From Areca catechu (taxonomy: Eukaryota; Streptophyta; Magnoliopsida; Arecales; Arecaceae): 64,000 nt of DNA. Positions 23,302-34,826 of this stretch are shown piece after piece. Position numbers and translations under genes: made by a program. The notes beneath the pieces are model-generated. The model saw nothing but the letters and a program-made list of their open reading frames with translations, searched no databases and was not told the origin of the DNA. The stretch covers positions 42,554,949 through 42,618,948 of the forward strand of contig CM038052.1 of assembly GCA_021397845.1 (NCBI GenBank), in the 5' to 3' direction. Within the stretch, counting starts at the first letter, position 1. The number at the start of each line of letters is the position of its first letter.

Positions 23302-23760
23302 AAGGCTCAAACTTGAATGGTTATATGCCCGTGGTGCAGGTCCTTTCAAAATAACAAGAAAATTTGGACTTAATATGTGCTAGATTTACCATCCGACTTT
23401 GATATCAGTTCCACTTTCAATATTTCAGATCTAGTAGAGTATAAGGAACCAATAATGATACTCAGTGAACTATTCGGGCCTGATTCTATCTTTGAGAGTG
23501 AGCCAACCCTTGAGTATCCATCGATCATATTTCAAAAGTAGCGAGATAGGATTGAGCGAATCTTAGACGATAAGATTATCACTACTTGAAACAAGGACTA
23601 TCAATGCTACTTTGTTCATTAGCAAGGATATCCTGATTCTGAAGACTCATGAATTACTCAAGAGGACCTACAAAGAATCGACCCCGACCTACTAGAGCAT
23701 TACCAAAGTCAGACTGATTCCTACTCGACAGAGTCGAGCTCTTTCCACCCCCGAGAGAAC
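23302..23760 (+). pseudogene. Element C integrase tail and chromodomain, part 2
   Basis: Continues from 21821: RLKLEWLYARGAGPFKI, SSTFNISDLVEYKEP, and a decayed chromodomain (ERILDDKIITT, YPDSEDS, EEDLQRIDPDLLEHYQSQ-like). Frameshifts and in-frame stops are present. It ends at the polypurine tract CCCGAGAGAAC before the 3' LTR. Confidence 0.75.
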
Positions 23761-25126
23761 TGATGAGAACATCAACAAGAAGAAAATATTTTCTATTAAT
23801 TCTTTTTGGTTTTGTAGTTAATATGGTCTACTAAAGAGAAAATAAGAGTCTTGAAATGAAGCCTACTTAGTCCATGAAGCCAGCTCCACTTGAAGCTCAA
23901 ACCGACTAGCCAATACATGAAAGAAAGCCACCTTTTTCTTAAATTGGCTCAACAAAGGCCAAAGCCCAACTTCAAGCAAGCCTTGACGCCCTCCAAAGCA
24001 AAGCCTAAGCAACTCATGGTGCCTCCCTTTTGAAGTCCATTTTTCTCATATGGGATACATTATCAAGTATTCTTAGGGGAAGGATTGGACACCTCATCAA
24101 GAATTATGAGGGGAGCATACAACCACCTTCCACTTCCCCTCCAACCAACTTGCCATGTGAGATGCCACATCATACCCCACCTAAGGCTCTACAACAGTAA
24201 ATAGAAGCCACATCATTGCCATGTAGATGCTACATGTCAAAGTGGTTGTAACTTTCTATCCATAATTTATTTTTAGTTAGAACCACCTATCCAAAAGTTG
24301 TTGGATCCAACAAAGCCCATCCTTATCCCCTCCTCTCTCCCCTTGGCTGAATTTCCTAGCTTAGGAGCCTATAAATAGGGCCCTAAGGCTCTCACTTGTA
24401 TTCATGTTATTTTGGATTAATGAATGAAATGTTTCTTCTTGTTCTAGTTCCCTTGTATTCCCTTGTGTGGAGTGAGTGAGTTCTCTTGAGTTTGAGTGTT
24501 TGAAGCTTTGTTTGAGGAGAGGGTGAGAGGCCCTTGAGTGTGTGTTTGAAGGGTAGGATGCCCTTTGATTAATCTAAGATCCAAGTTCCTTGAAGTCAAG
24601 TGCCAGCCACTTCTTTCTTCCTTCTTCCTTCTTCCCCTTTTTGTTATAATTCCAACTTGATTTCTCTTCCACGTCTAATGCTTGATTTTGTTGCAGGTTT
24701 TCTCAGGTTTTCCAAGTCCAAGATGAAGGTCTCCAAGCCATGGATCAAGGCCAAGGTGAGTCCTAAAGGTAGGGAGTGCTAGTCTTATGGTTTAGACCTC
24801 AAATCCTTGAGTATCGAGAGCTTCCCTTCCACCAAATATTTTAGCCATCATTGTTGGTAGGAAAACTCTTCCTAAGCTTCATTAGATCTGATCATTTGAA
24901 GGTTAACTTGTCCTAGTAGTGATGGTTTCCTTGCCATAAAGATCCTATTCATTGTTTTGAACTAGATCTACATTTCGGGTGATGTAACTTAGATCACTAG
25001 TCTCCTTATGAAAATTCTTTTCTTGGATTATTTTAGCCCATTGATTTGATAATTAATTGCTCAAGTTTGCTTGTTGGTTAGCATGCTAAAACTCTCTATC
25101 CATCACTTCATTTTCGTCCCCCATCA
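23761..25126 (+). repeat. Element C 3' LTR
   Basis: TGATGAGAACATC to CCCCCATCA, 1366 bp, aligned throughout with 16610-17970. Confidence 0.9.
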
Positions 25127-25131
25127 CCTCC

Positions 25132-25379
25132 TCAACTCTTCAGCTCTGATTCTTTGAAAGCAAGAACCCTAGTTTAAATGATTTCTTAATCATTAAGTCA
25201 TGTTTCTTAATTAGTTTTGATTGATTTACATTGCGGGTATCGTAACTAGTTGACTAGTTGAGTTCATCTGAATACTTTGAGTCTTATTTCAGAAAAATCT
25301 AGAAATTAATATTTTCTTAATTAAAGATAATTAATCATAGGATTATTAGATTTGGTTTTGCATCTTTCATCCTGCATCA
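25132..25379 (+). repeat. B LTR 2, right part
   Basis: Continues the LTR interrupted at 16609 and ends CCTGCATCA like LTR 1 (12934). Confidence 0.9.
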
Positions 25380-25985
25380 CTGCTCCACATCACTCGCATC
25401 TATCCATTAGACCCCAGGTCTAGCGAAGCTCATTGGGATGCTCTATAGTATCGTCCTCCTGGATGGCCTGCTCCATAACACCTGTGCATGTGTATCCGAT
25501 CCTGAGGACCGGTGGGATACCTCGCAACATAGGACTACACCATGGTGCCTGGGCCTATCCCATTGACTTAGTAGCAGATGAAGCCTGGCGAGATGCCCTG
25601 CAATGCTGCCCTCTTGAAGGTTGCCCCACTATCCGAACATCGAGTCGGACGACGGGCACTAAAGGAAAAAAAGAGGAGAGAAGAAAAAGAGAAGAAGAGG
25701 GACAGTGAAGGAAGGAGGCTCAAACTAGCAAAATGATCAAACTCATTGCCAGAGAAAATTTTACAAGGGATCCCCTCGATAGGTCGAGGGACTCAGCAAA
25801 ATACTAAAAATAAAAAAGAAGAGAAGGCCCTACAGCTATTCAAGGCCCTGAGTTCGAAGCTAGGGTGCCACCGAACTTGAAGGCCTCCACGGCGGTGTCG
25901 ATCATCGCCCCCATCTCGGCCATCACTCGCGCGACGGTCTCCCACACCGAGCTTAGTTGGGGCGACCGTGTCGCAGCTTCGATGG

Positions 25986-27800
25986 TCAGAGCTGCTTGGG
26001 GAGGGTCGGGTCGGCCTTGTGCTCAGCGACTTCAATTGGAACAACTTGGACTAGGGGTTCTATCCCACCCCTTTCTTTTTCGTGGTCTTCGGCTACGATG
26101 TCATCCAGGTTTGTGATATTGAAGGCTTGCACCACCTTCTTCTTGCACTCTTCAAAGCCTTTGTAGAAGGCATCGTAGACTGCCTCACTCACCTCATCCT
26201 CGAACTTTGTTGAAGCCTTGTACCGCACCACCACCTGGACTGCCTCTTCCTTCACCGCCCTGACCCCCACCTCGATGGCGATGGCCTTCACCTTGGTCAC
26301 CAAGACCCGATCCCTCGCCAGATCTAGCTACATCCAAAGGGTACGTAGCTACCCCTCCTGACAGAGTGTGATGGTCGTGGACTCCACGAGGTGCTCTTTC
26401 AAGAGGGCGATGTACTTTGCCTTCTCCGTGATGTCAGCCTCGTAGTCCCCCACCCGGTCCTCAATCTTAGTGATGGAGTCTTGGAAACTCCCTCACCCGG
26501 GCCTCCAACTCCCTCACCCGGGCCTCCAAGCTCGGAACCTGATCTACCACGGCCTTGGCCTTTGCCTCCGCGGTATCGGCCCTGTTGTGAGACTCCACGT
26601 CTCATCATCCCAGCACGTGTCCTTGATAAGGAACACATCCTGGATGACTTGAAGATAAGAATTAAAAGTAAAGTGGTCAATTGACCTTCCTTTTCTCCTA
26701 ATTCAAAGCTAAGCAAGAGAACAAAGGACTTACCATGAGCAGTTGGGGGAAGGTACTAGAGATGGTCTCCCCCACCATGTGGCTGCTCCTCTCCCTGAGG
26801 TCTCGCAGTTGTAGAATGAAGCTTAACAACCTCTCTGCCAGGCTAGCATCGAGAGTCACCGATGCATTGGGCGGCACCAATGTGGAGACCCTGGCCACTC
26901 CAGGGGTTGGGGCCATGAATGAAGAGGGGCTGGTCGATGTAGGGCTCGATTGCTAGACCCCAGTGGCTATGGAGGTCGTGGATGGAGCCGCTGCCCTCTC
27001 TAGCTCGGCAGTGGTGCTCGTTTCAGGGAATGGCGAGATGGAGATAATCTCGCAGATGATCGGAGGGAGTTGGGGGAGCCTCTCCCTCGGCTTGGTAGTC
27101 CCCTGGGCCCCGGGACCATGCCCTTAACCACCTCTGCAGCTAGAGCCGAGGCCTCTTGAACCTCTCTCTCTTGGGGCCCCTTCGATGGCTCCCTACGGGA
27201 CCTCCCCTCCAGCCCCTGTGGGGCTTCTTCACTGGCTTCTTCCGAGGTTTTGAAGATGATGCCTACTTACAAGACATCTATCGAATCCTGTCAACGGAGA
27301 ACTTTATCTCTACATTGGAAGGAGAAACTTAGCCATAAAAAGCCATAAGGGAAAGCAGATTTCAGACCTTACTTAGAGATCAGATTAGGCAGATTCCAAC
27401 ATCGAATAGGTTCTGCTCGGAGAGGAGGTCTCATCCATGGGGAACTGTTGAGGTGACACGCTGGTCATACACCTCTTGATCAATAGGCTCCATCATGGCA
27501 TTATACTTGGAGGACCGGTCAAGGTCACTCCAGACCCAGTTGACTCCCTTAATCAAAATAAAAAAATATCGATTCTTCTATCCCTTGATAAAAGTGGGCA
27601 AGTCAAATTGGAGGGTCCCAAGATGGGGTGCTACAAACCACTACCCCCTATTTGTAGAGTGGCATTTCAAGGTGAAGAGAGCCCTAAAAAGGGAAAACTA
27701 TGCCACCACCCCATGAAAATGGCACAGAACAATGAAAGAACTAATGACCCTAAAGGAGTTCGGGGTAAGTTAGGTCGGACCTAACCTCTGGTTATCTAAA
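25986..27800 (-). pseudogene. Antisense gene of a Tat element (gypsy-type transposon domain, PF04195-like)
   Basis: Read leftward from about 27800: a stretch with KNRYFFILIKG (27500-27600) resembles the GW(K)xxFFFV segment of the 'putative gypsy type transposon' domain. EQNLFDVGI near 27400 matches the exon end in the Z antisense gene, and a donor-like GTAAGG follows at about 27370. A Pro- and Glu-rich part (27250-26700) and a coiled coil (LEARVRELEARVRE, 26530-26490) come next. The last open frame (26303-25986) has the motif YDAFYKGFEECKKKVVQAF, then NITNLDDI. Similar C-terminal motifs occur in both antisense genes of Z. Stops and shifts make it a pseudogene. Function of this family is unknown. 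Confidence 0.65.
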
Positions 27801-27905
27801 AAAGAAAGGATGAAAGGATGAAGGGGGAGTTAGAAACTAACAAGAAAGAAGTCCTTATACAGAGCAATCCGGTCTGGCTTGCCGGAGGTAACCCGCTTGT
27901 TCGAG

Positions 27906-28113
27906 CCCGAGTAGAGCTCCCTGTCTAAGTAGAGCTCCTGGCCAAGTAGAGCTCCTGGCTGAGTAGAGTTTCCTGCTTGAGTAGAGTCCTAGCCGAGTAG
28001 AGCTCCTGGTTGAGTAGAGCTCCCTGGCCAAGCAGATCTCCCTACCTGAGTAGAGCTCCTAGCTTAATAGAGCTCCTGATCAAGTAGAACTCCTGACTGG
28101 CTAGAGTCCTGAT
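27906..28113 (+). repeat. 17-bp tandem repeat array (about 12 units)
   Basis: Consensus AGTAGAGCTCCTGGCTG, units 16-19 bp, each with the palindrome GAGCTC or a close variant. It lies between the antisense gene and the LTR, the usual place for 3'UTR tandem repeats of Tat and Ogre elements. Confidence 0.9.
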
Positions 28114-28937
28114 TGTGGGAGAATTATTCTCCCGTAGATCAGGGGAGAAAAAGAGGATCGAGGATGTGCCAACCCCAAGCAGGCATGTGCAGCTTGTTTG
28201 GTTCCAACAATGTTGCGAAACACTTGGATGGCAATAAGGAAGAGCAGTGTCACCATCTCCACCGAACCTACCACGATGCTCGGGAAGGAACATCCCATAA
28301 TGGGAGGAGATGCTTTGTTGAACCTGCATCCCTTAAAGAGGCGTGCCCTACCGAGACTACAGGACCTGTGGCACACCGTTTGCATCCCTGGTAGGGGATG
28401 CCTTATCGAAACTTCAGTTTCTATCCTACGGGACTTTGCAAAGCCTACACCCTCTCCAGGAGGGTGCACCATAGCACGCTAGCTACATCCCTTGCAGGGT
28501 GCACCCTACCCGGACTCTAGTTTCTGTTAGATAGAACTATGTAAAGCCTGCACCCCTCTTAGGAGAGTACGCTGCCAGGATGCCAGATCCTGTCTAATGC
28601 TGTCAACTTCTATATATAGGTAAGGGGGACCTTCGACCAAAGTAAGTGGCAAGCAGGCCCCACTACTTAGACAAGAGAAAAATTAATCTCTTATCGAGAC
28701 CCTCTTCATAATGGTCATCTTGGCTTTTGTGACTAAAGATCTATTGCCTCGATTGCCAAACTAACTTGATCGTCGGAGTGTTCCCATTGGAATCCCCAAC
28801 TCGGACTCTCTTTTTCTTGCAGGATCGCCCGGCGGCTAGGAACGTTTGAGGGTGAGGTGTCTGACTTCTTTGAGAGCAATTAACGTGGCGCCAAGACCCA
28901 CCGAGTCTATAGGCAGGGCACGATTTTGGCAGCAACA
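28114..28937 (+). repeat. Tat-type LTR
   Basis: Starts TGTGGGAGAATTATTCTCCC, where GGGAGAAT and ATTCTCCC are inverted repeats, and ends GGCAGCAACA. A TATA box (TATATATA) lies at 28611-28618. The R/U5 block is at 28766-28823. The end matches that at 1982. The start is less certain than the end. Confidence 0.65.
28611..28618 (+). promoter_or_regulatory. TATA box of the Tat LTR
   Basis: CTATATATAGG, about 320 bases before the LTR end. Confidence 0.6.
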
Positions 28938-30089
28938 ATATCCTTACACAATATCTTATTACCAAGAAAAAATTGACCGTAAATCTAATTAGCAATCTAG
29001 GATCATCTTAATACCCTTTGATCAGGTAAAAGTTTGGCAATTAGTTGACTTATGAATAAAGGAATTGCTTGCATAAATACATAAAAAGTACTGTTCTCAA
29101 TCATGCACAAAATTAAGTATTTCTAATTAGGTATTTCTTGTTAGGTCACATGAATGCCTGCTACCACTGGTGTGAACTAGTCTGTAGGTAACTTTAAGTA
29201 CATGTATGAAAGATTGAAAGGACTCTGAATGCATGCAGACAAGGTAAGACCATTTAGCAACCACTGGATGTGTCTTTAATGCGACCACTAATGGGCATAT
29301 GGATAGCTACCAAAAGAAAAACCATTTATTGGTAGAAGCCTAATCTCAAGAGGTGATGTTTGTGTGAGCAGACTTACATTTAATGCTTGGTTAGACCAAT
29401 TTAAAATCAATGCAGCATAGGCTGCACATAGCTAGGGCTTAATAACGTCGTGCCTATGTGAATGGTTTGTGTGCATATAAGTGGAGCCCCATAGCATTAC
29501 TTTATTGCACCATTTGATTACATGCTCCCCTGCTCAGGAGATGCATAGGCCATCAAGTGTTCTTATTTTAGATATTATCATAAAATTTAGAGTAAATTAA
29601 AGTTAAAGCCTCACCGGTAATTTTATGAATATTGTCTCTAAATCTATCATTTAATTAAAGTTAAAATCTCAATCTTATTCACTTATCGAGTTGCTTGGAT
29701 CAACAAAACATCATTCCCTGTTAGTGAATATTATTTAGTTCCAATTTAGATGGAAACCTATTTGACTGAGATTATGTATGATATGTTATTCATGGAGGTA
29801 GATAGTATCCTATCATATCAATCTTAGATTTATGATGTAGATGCTCATAACTTTGATAAGGAAAATACTTATGTTTTTATGCATAATTGAAAGAAAATTA
29901 GATTCAACCCTATTCAACTAGTGTATTCCGACCTTTTAAAAAAGATAAGAATTCTTCTCAAATCCCTAATTAGAAAATTGTAACATTCTAATTCATAAAA
30001 AATTTAAAGAGAAGTTCGGAGTCTGAAATCATGTTAGCAGTGATTTCTAAATGTGAGATTAAATTAATCTCAAACTGTCAAAATAACAC
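28938..30089. other. AT-rich stretch without recognisable genes
   Basis: No frame of note and no match to the LTR of E. It may hold the decayed gag and leader of E; nothing supports this directly. Confidence 0.3.
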
Positions 30090-31856
30090 ATCTCTCGAGA
30101 TCGAACTGTTACTAAAGAAGTTTAAAGACCCGATCTTGGAAGATGTACCAAATGACCTATCTCCTATGCATGACATCCAACATGCCATTGGCTTAGTCCT
30201 ATAATCCCAAATATCCAATTTTTCACATTATAGATTAAACCCTAAATAGCGGAGGAGATGAAAAGATAAGTAGATAGTCTACTACAAGAATGTTATATTT
30301 GGCCTAACCTTAGTTCTTATGCTATGCCTACCCTATTGATTCCAAAAAAAGATGGTACATCAAGAATGTGCATGGATAGTAGAGCTATCAATAGGATCAC
30401 AGTTAAATATCCATGTTTCATTCCTAGACTTGAAATATGTTTAACCAATTAGCAAGCTCCAAAGTTTATTCCAAGTTTGATTTGCATAGTGGGTATCATC
30501 AAATTAGGATTCGACCTGGGAATGAGTGGAAGGCTGCCTTTAAGATCCAGGATAGTCTTTGTGTATGGTTAGTTATGCCTTTTAGATTACCCAATGCTCC
30601 TAGCACATTTATGAGATTTATGATAGAGTTGTTGAGATCCTTCATCAAAAAATTCTTTGTTGTATATTTTGATAACATCCTGATTTATAGTAGGTTTAGG
30701 AAAGAACACTTAGTTAAATTTAGCAATGCTTTCCTTATCCTTAGATCTGTCAAGTTGTTTGTCAATCTTAAAAAGTATTCTTTCCTTCAGGACCAAGTAT
30801 TATTCTTAGGATATATTGTGTCCTCCCAAGGTATCAGAGCTGACATAAAATGTTAAAGCTATTAGAGAGTGGCCTAAACCAATATTTCTTTTCAAAATTC
30901 ATAGTTTTCATGGTTTAGCATATTTTTATAGATGTTTCATTAAAGAATTTAGCACTATCATGGCTCCTATTATAAACAGTATGAGAAAAAAAGAATTTCA
31001 GTGGTCTATTACTGCTGTAAGAGCTTTTAATGATAATAAGTTTAAGATGACTAAAACTCCTATATTAATTCATCTTGACTTTTTAAAAGTTTTTGAGATA
31101 GCCTATGATACATTAGGTGTTAGAATTGGGAGAGTTTTCAATCAAGAGGGTCATCCAATAGTCTATTTTAGCGAAAAACTTAATGATACTAAGCAAAGAT
31201 ATTCTACATATAATAGAGTTTTACATTATAATTCAAGTTCTTAGATATTGGCGTTACTATTTTTTATTCTAGGAGTTTATCTTATATTTTGATCACTTAT
31301 TTCTTAGGTATATCTAGTCACAGATGAAACTTATTGCTAAACATATCAAGTCGATGGAGTTTCTTCAGGATTATACCTTTATTCTTAAACATAAAGCTGG
31401 TATTGAAAATAAGGCTATTAATGCACTAAGTACAGTCATTACTGTCCTTCAATCCATGAGTACAAAGACAGTTAATTTTGAGTAAGTAAAGGATGATTAC
31501 CAAAGTTGTCTTGATTTTACTCTTATCTTTCAATAAGTTAGTTAAGAAAACCATTAAGAATATGTTAACTTTATAATTAGGGATAGTTACCTATTTAAAG
31601 ATTGTCATCTTTACATACCTAGAACTTATTTACATGACTTTTTTATTTGGGAGCTTCTTAAAGGAGGTTTAGCTAGCCACTTTGGAATAAGACTATAACC
31701 ATGGTTGAAGATAAATTCTATCGACTATCTCTTAAAAGGGACATAGCTAAAATTCTCATACGATATCGCACCTACCAATTAGCCAAGGCTGAGAAGCAAA
31801 ATACCAATCTATGTACTCATCTTCCAATTCCACATTCCTTGAAGAAAGATCCTAGG

Positions 31857-32867
31857 TTGTATTTGGTGCATTGCTAGGCAATTCTGAAAGATAATATGGA
31901 TTACCAATAATGTAGATTGCTAGCAATGTAGATTACAAGTAATGTGGATTATTGTATTTGGTACATACAAGTAATGTTGCATAATATAAAATTGAAATTT
32001 TAAAATATTTTTAAATTAAATTTATATTTTATTTATAAAAATATATATAATTTTATATTTTATATATTTATTAAAAATATAATTTTTAGTATTTTATATT
32101 ATAAAATATATTAAATATTTTATATTTTATATTTTTATATTAAAATTTAAAAAAATAAAAATTATTTTTTATATTGAATAAATTTAATATAAAAATTTAA
32201 ATATTAAATAGATAATATATTTAGTATATAATTTAAATATATTTAATAATATATTAAATTTATATATTATATTATTAAATTTAATATAATATATTTATAT
32301 TATATAAATATATAATATAAATATATTATATTATATATAAATATATTTAATATAAATATACTACATTATATTAAATATATTATATTATATTAAATATAAT
32401 ATAATATATTTGATATTATAAAATATAATATATAATTTATATTATATTAATATTATAATATTATTTAATATATTTTTATAATATTATATAATAAAATAAA
32501 ATATATTAATATAAAATAGTATAATATTTTAATATTATTATATTATATCATATTATAATATTATGTAATACTATAATAATATATATATTTTATAATGTTA
32601 TATAATTATAATATTATATTATATACTATATTATATTGTATTATAAGAGGAAGATAGAAGATGATAATATTGTCTAAAAGATTACTTGAGAGTTAATAAT
32701 CTGGATTACCACCCCTTCTAGAGGTAATCTATATTACCTCTTGAGAGGCAATCTAAGTTACCACACAAGATAGATTACCATCCAAAAAAGCATACCAAAC
32801 ATAATAATATGATGGGACCCTATTAAATTATTAGCAATCTGAATAGATTGACTGCTATCAAATATAA
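31857..32867. mobile_element. Non-autonomous terminal-inverted-repeat DNA transposon, AT-rich core
   Basis: It interrupts the integrase of E. The ends TTGTATTTGGTGC and (complement of the right end) TTATATTTGATAGC form imperfect terminal inverted repeats, with further inverted matches inside (GGTAATCT / AGATTACC words). Imperfect flanking copies TCCTAGG and TCTTAGT suggest a 7-9 bp target duplication, as in hAT or Mutator elements. There is no transposase. Family not identified. Confidence 0.6.
31985..32640. repeat. Nearly pure A/T palindromic stretch
   Basis: About 650 bases of almost only A and T made of TATA, ATATT and TTAAAT words with abundant self-complementarity. It lies inside the transposon at 31857-32867. 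Confidence 0.9.
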
Positions 32868-33970
32868 TCTTAGTGTAGATTTTATTCTCAGATTGCCTAA
32901 GACTATTAAGGGACACGATTCAATTTTAATTATTATTGATAGGTTTTTTAAAATGACATTTTTTATTTTATATTGAAAGACTTCTGATACCTCTTCGTTA
33001 TTAAGTTATTTTTTAGGAAAGTTATTCGACTTTATGGTTTGCTCTCTTTCATAGTATCTGACCATAATGTCAAATATATAAGTTGTTTTTGGAAGACCTT
33101 TTGAAAACTATTTGGGACCACTTTAAAGTTTTCTTCAATCTTTTATCTCCAAATAGATGGTCAAACAAAAGTTATGAATCATAGTCTTGATGATTTACTT
33201 AGGTATTTGGTTGGTGATGGACCTGGTCTATGAGATTTGTCATTGTCTATAGTAAAATTGCATATAATAGCTTAGTGAATTGGTCTACTAGCAAGAATCT
33301 TTTTGAAATTATTCATGGTTTTAACCCTCACCAATCTTTATCTCATTCTCCTATCAATGAATAACCATACTTTTGAACTACCACTTATTTTGCTAAACAT
33401 ATTCATGATATTTACACTTATATTAAGCAAAAGATTGATATGAATACTGGAAGTATAAGCTTGCTGCTAATGCTCACTATAAAAATGTAGAGTTTAACAA
33501 AAATGATTATGTAATGTTTGTAACCTTTTAGAGTGTTATTTTGACATTTATTTAAGAGGTTGCATGCTCGAACTATTGGCCCATTTCGCATCATTCATAA
33601 ACTTGGATCTAATGCTTATTATATAGAATTACTCTCTAATTTAAAATTTAGTTCAGTTTTTAATGTTGAAGATCTACTACCTTATCGAGATACATTCAAG
33701 CCTTCTACTATGCAAGCAAGTGATCCCAAGGGGCCCATTTCTTTCTTCACTTTTATCATCTTTGTCACATCGTATTGAATATATTATCACTAATGAAGTT
33801 GTTTCTCTTACTGATAAAGGATTTAAAAGATTTTTGATTAAGTGATAGGGCCATCCAGATTTAGATGCAATTTGGATTCTTGATAAAGAGTTACACCATA
33901 TTGATCCATATCTGTTTGAAGCCTATCTCAATTTCTCATCAGAGTCAAGTTCTTTCCCGTCAGGAAGGAA

Positions 33971-34323
33971 TGATGGGAATTAAAAAATTTGTACCTAATT
34001 CAAAAGGAAACTTTATATATTTTGAGAAATCCTAACCCTAATTTTATTTTTAAAGGAGGATTTATTTAGGATTTTCTTTATTTTTCTTTATTTAGAGTTT
34101 CTTTTATTTTATTATGACCTTATTAGGATTTCTTGTTTTATTAGGATTCAGTAATTTGACTTTTATTAGGTTAAGGCTTGTTACTTTGTTTAAAGAGCCC
34201 AACTATATGAAGAAAGACATGCTTGATTGATTGAATTGAATTTAAAAAAATATTTAATTTTTTTATTGTTTTCTTTCTTCTTTAATTTTTATTTTATTTT
34301 CTTTTCATTCACATCTTACATCA
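33971..34323 (+). repeat. Element E 3' LTR
   Basis: It starts TGATGGGAATTAAAA directly after the polypurine tract AGGAAGGAA (33962-33970) and ends TTACATCA, 353 bp. No matching 5' LTR is seen in the window. Confidence 0.65.
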
Positions 34324-34690
34324 CCAACCTAACCCAATCCCTCTTATCCAGTCAACCCAACCTGATCCATTCCAAAACAAGTATTAGATAAGTGTGGGTA
34401 TGAGATTTTTAATTAATTATAGGATGGGTATTGATATTGATTGGTTTGACCCATATTCAATGTCATCCCTAACTCGTAAATTTATTAAAAATATATATGT
34501 AAAAATATATAATAATATAAGAGGGTATGAGGATTTGAATTTAAAATTTTTGGATGGCTTAATTAATAAACCATAATTATCTATATGTAAACTATTTACT
34601 AATATATTTATTTGAACTCTTTTATATAAATATCCAATACAAAGCCTTGGCCATCATCTAACCTTCCCTATTTGGCCTCTCCAAGCCTCC
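34324..34690. other. AT-rich spacer with GGGTAT / ACCCATA words
   Basis: Contains GGATGGGTATTGATATTG and GACCCATATTC, reminiscent of widespread plant MITE ends, but no boundaries could be fixed. No gene. Confidence 0.3.
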
Positions 34691-34821
34691 CACCTAATTG
34701 AGATCCCTGAAGATAGAAAAAAAAACAAAGTAGTGACAAGATTCGCTCCACCTCGAAGCCCCTCCCCATGATGGTGCTAAGCTCGACAATGTTTCCTTTC
34801 TTAAGGTTGTAGAGGAGGTTG

Positions 34822-34826
34822 GTGAT
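34822..34826. repeat. Target site duplication of element D (GTGAT)
   Basis: GTGAT at 34822-34826 and 36285-36289 flank the element exactly. Confidence 0.85.

Larger units (their letters stand above)
16610..25126 (+). mobile_element. Element C: non-autonomous chromovirus in the B LTR
   Basis: An 8.5-kb insertion with LTRs at 16610-17970 and 23761-25126, both starting TGATG(G/A)G. Internal parts are a 1.9-kb AT-rich leader, a gag-like frame with an expanded acidic region, and integrase C-terminal remnants. RT and RNase H are absent. Removing the inner Copia solo LTR leaves an element of about 7 kb. LTR-LTR divergence is several percent by eye, so it is an old insertion. Confidence 0.9.
1983..25379 (+). 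mobile_element. Element B: tandem non-autonomous chromovirus (internal-LTR-internal-LTR)
   Basis: Two related internal regions (B1: 1983-2065 plus 9089-11328; B2: 12935-15226) alternate with two LTRs (11329-12934; 15227-16609 plus 25132-25379). LTRs begin TGGTGC(A/G)GACACC and end CCTGCATCA, and are followed by a Met primer site. The expected 5' LTR of B1 is absent from the window. Both internal regions carry a gag-like start, an acidic segment and integrase C-terminal remnants, but no RT or RNase H. The shared middle LTR points to unequal recombination. Elements A and C were inserted later, as their target duplications show. Confidence 0.8.
25380..28937 (+). mobile_element. Tat-lineage Ty3/gypsy 3' fragment
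   Basis: In order: a GC-rich stretch of unclear content (25380-25985), an antisense gene remnant on the minus strand (25986-27800), tandem repeats (27906-28113) and an LTR (28114-28937). This is the 3' half of a Tat element lying on the plus strand; gag and pol are not in the window. Where it joins B at 25379/25380 there is no visible target duplication. Confidence 0.7.
30090..33970 (+). pseudogene. pol: Element E: decayed chromovirus pol (RT, RNase H, integrase, chromodomain)
   Basis: The pre-RT linker (DVPNDLSPMHDIQHAIG) is at 30140-30190. RT follows with FDLHSGYHQIRIRPGNEWKA (from about 30476) and VVYFDNILIYS (30665-30676): the catalytic YxDD is YFDN. RNase H is at about 31070-31480 (VFEIAYDT; LKHKAGIENK-like). 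Integrase starts near 31620 and is split by a terminal-inverted-repeat element at 31857-32867. It resumes with SVDFILRLPKTIKGHDSILI. A tail HARTIGPFRIIHKLGSNAYY (33560) and a chromodomain vestige (IEYIITNEVVSLTDKGFKRF) follow. Stops and shifts occur throughout. Relatives: Reina-type chromoviruses, judging by the short LTR. Confidence 0.8.

Noticed and set aside
28890..28905. TGGCGCCAAGACCCACC as a Tat primer binding site
   Set aside because: The LTR continues past it: the end GGCAGCAACA at 28937 aligns with the LTR end at 1982, so this lies inside the LTR.
32000..32640. A/T run as a replication origin or centromere piece
   Set aside because: It sits inside a small DNA transposon; composition alone is not evidence.
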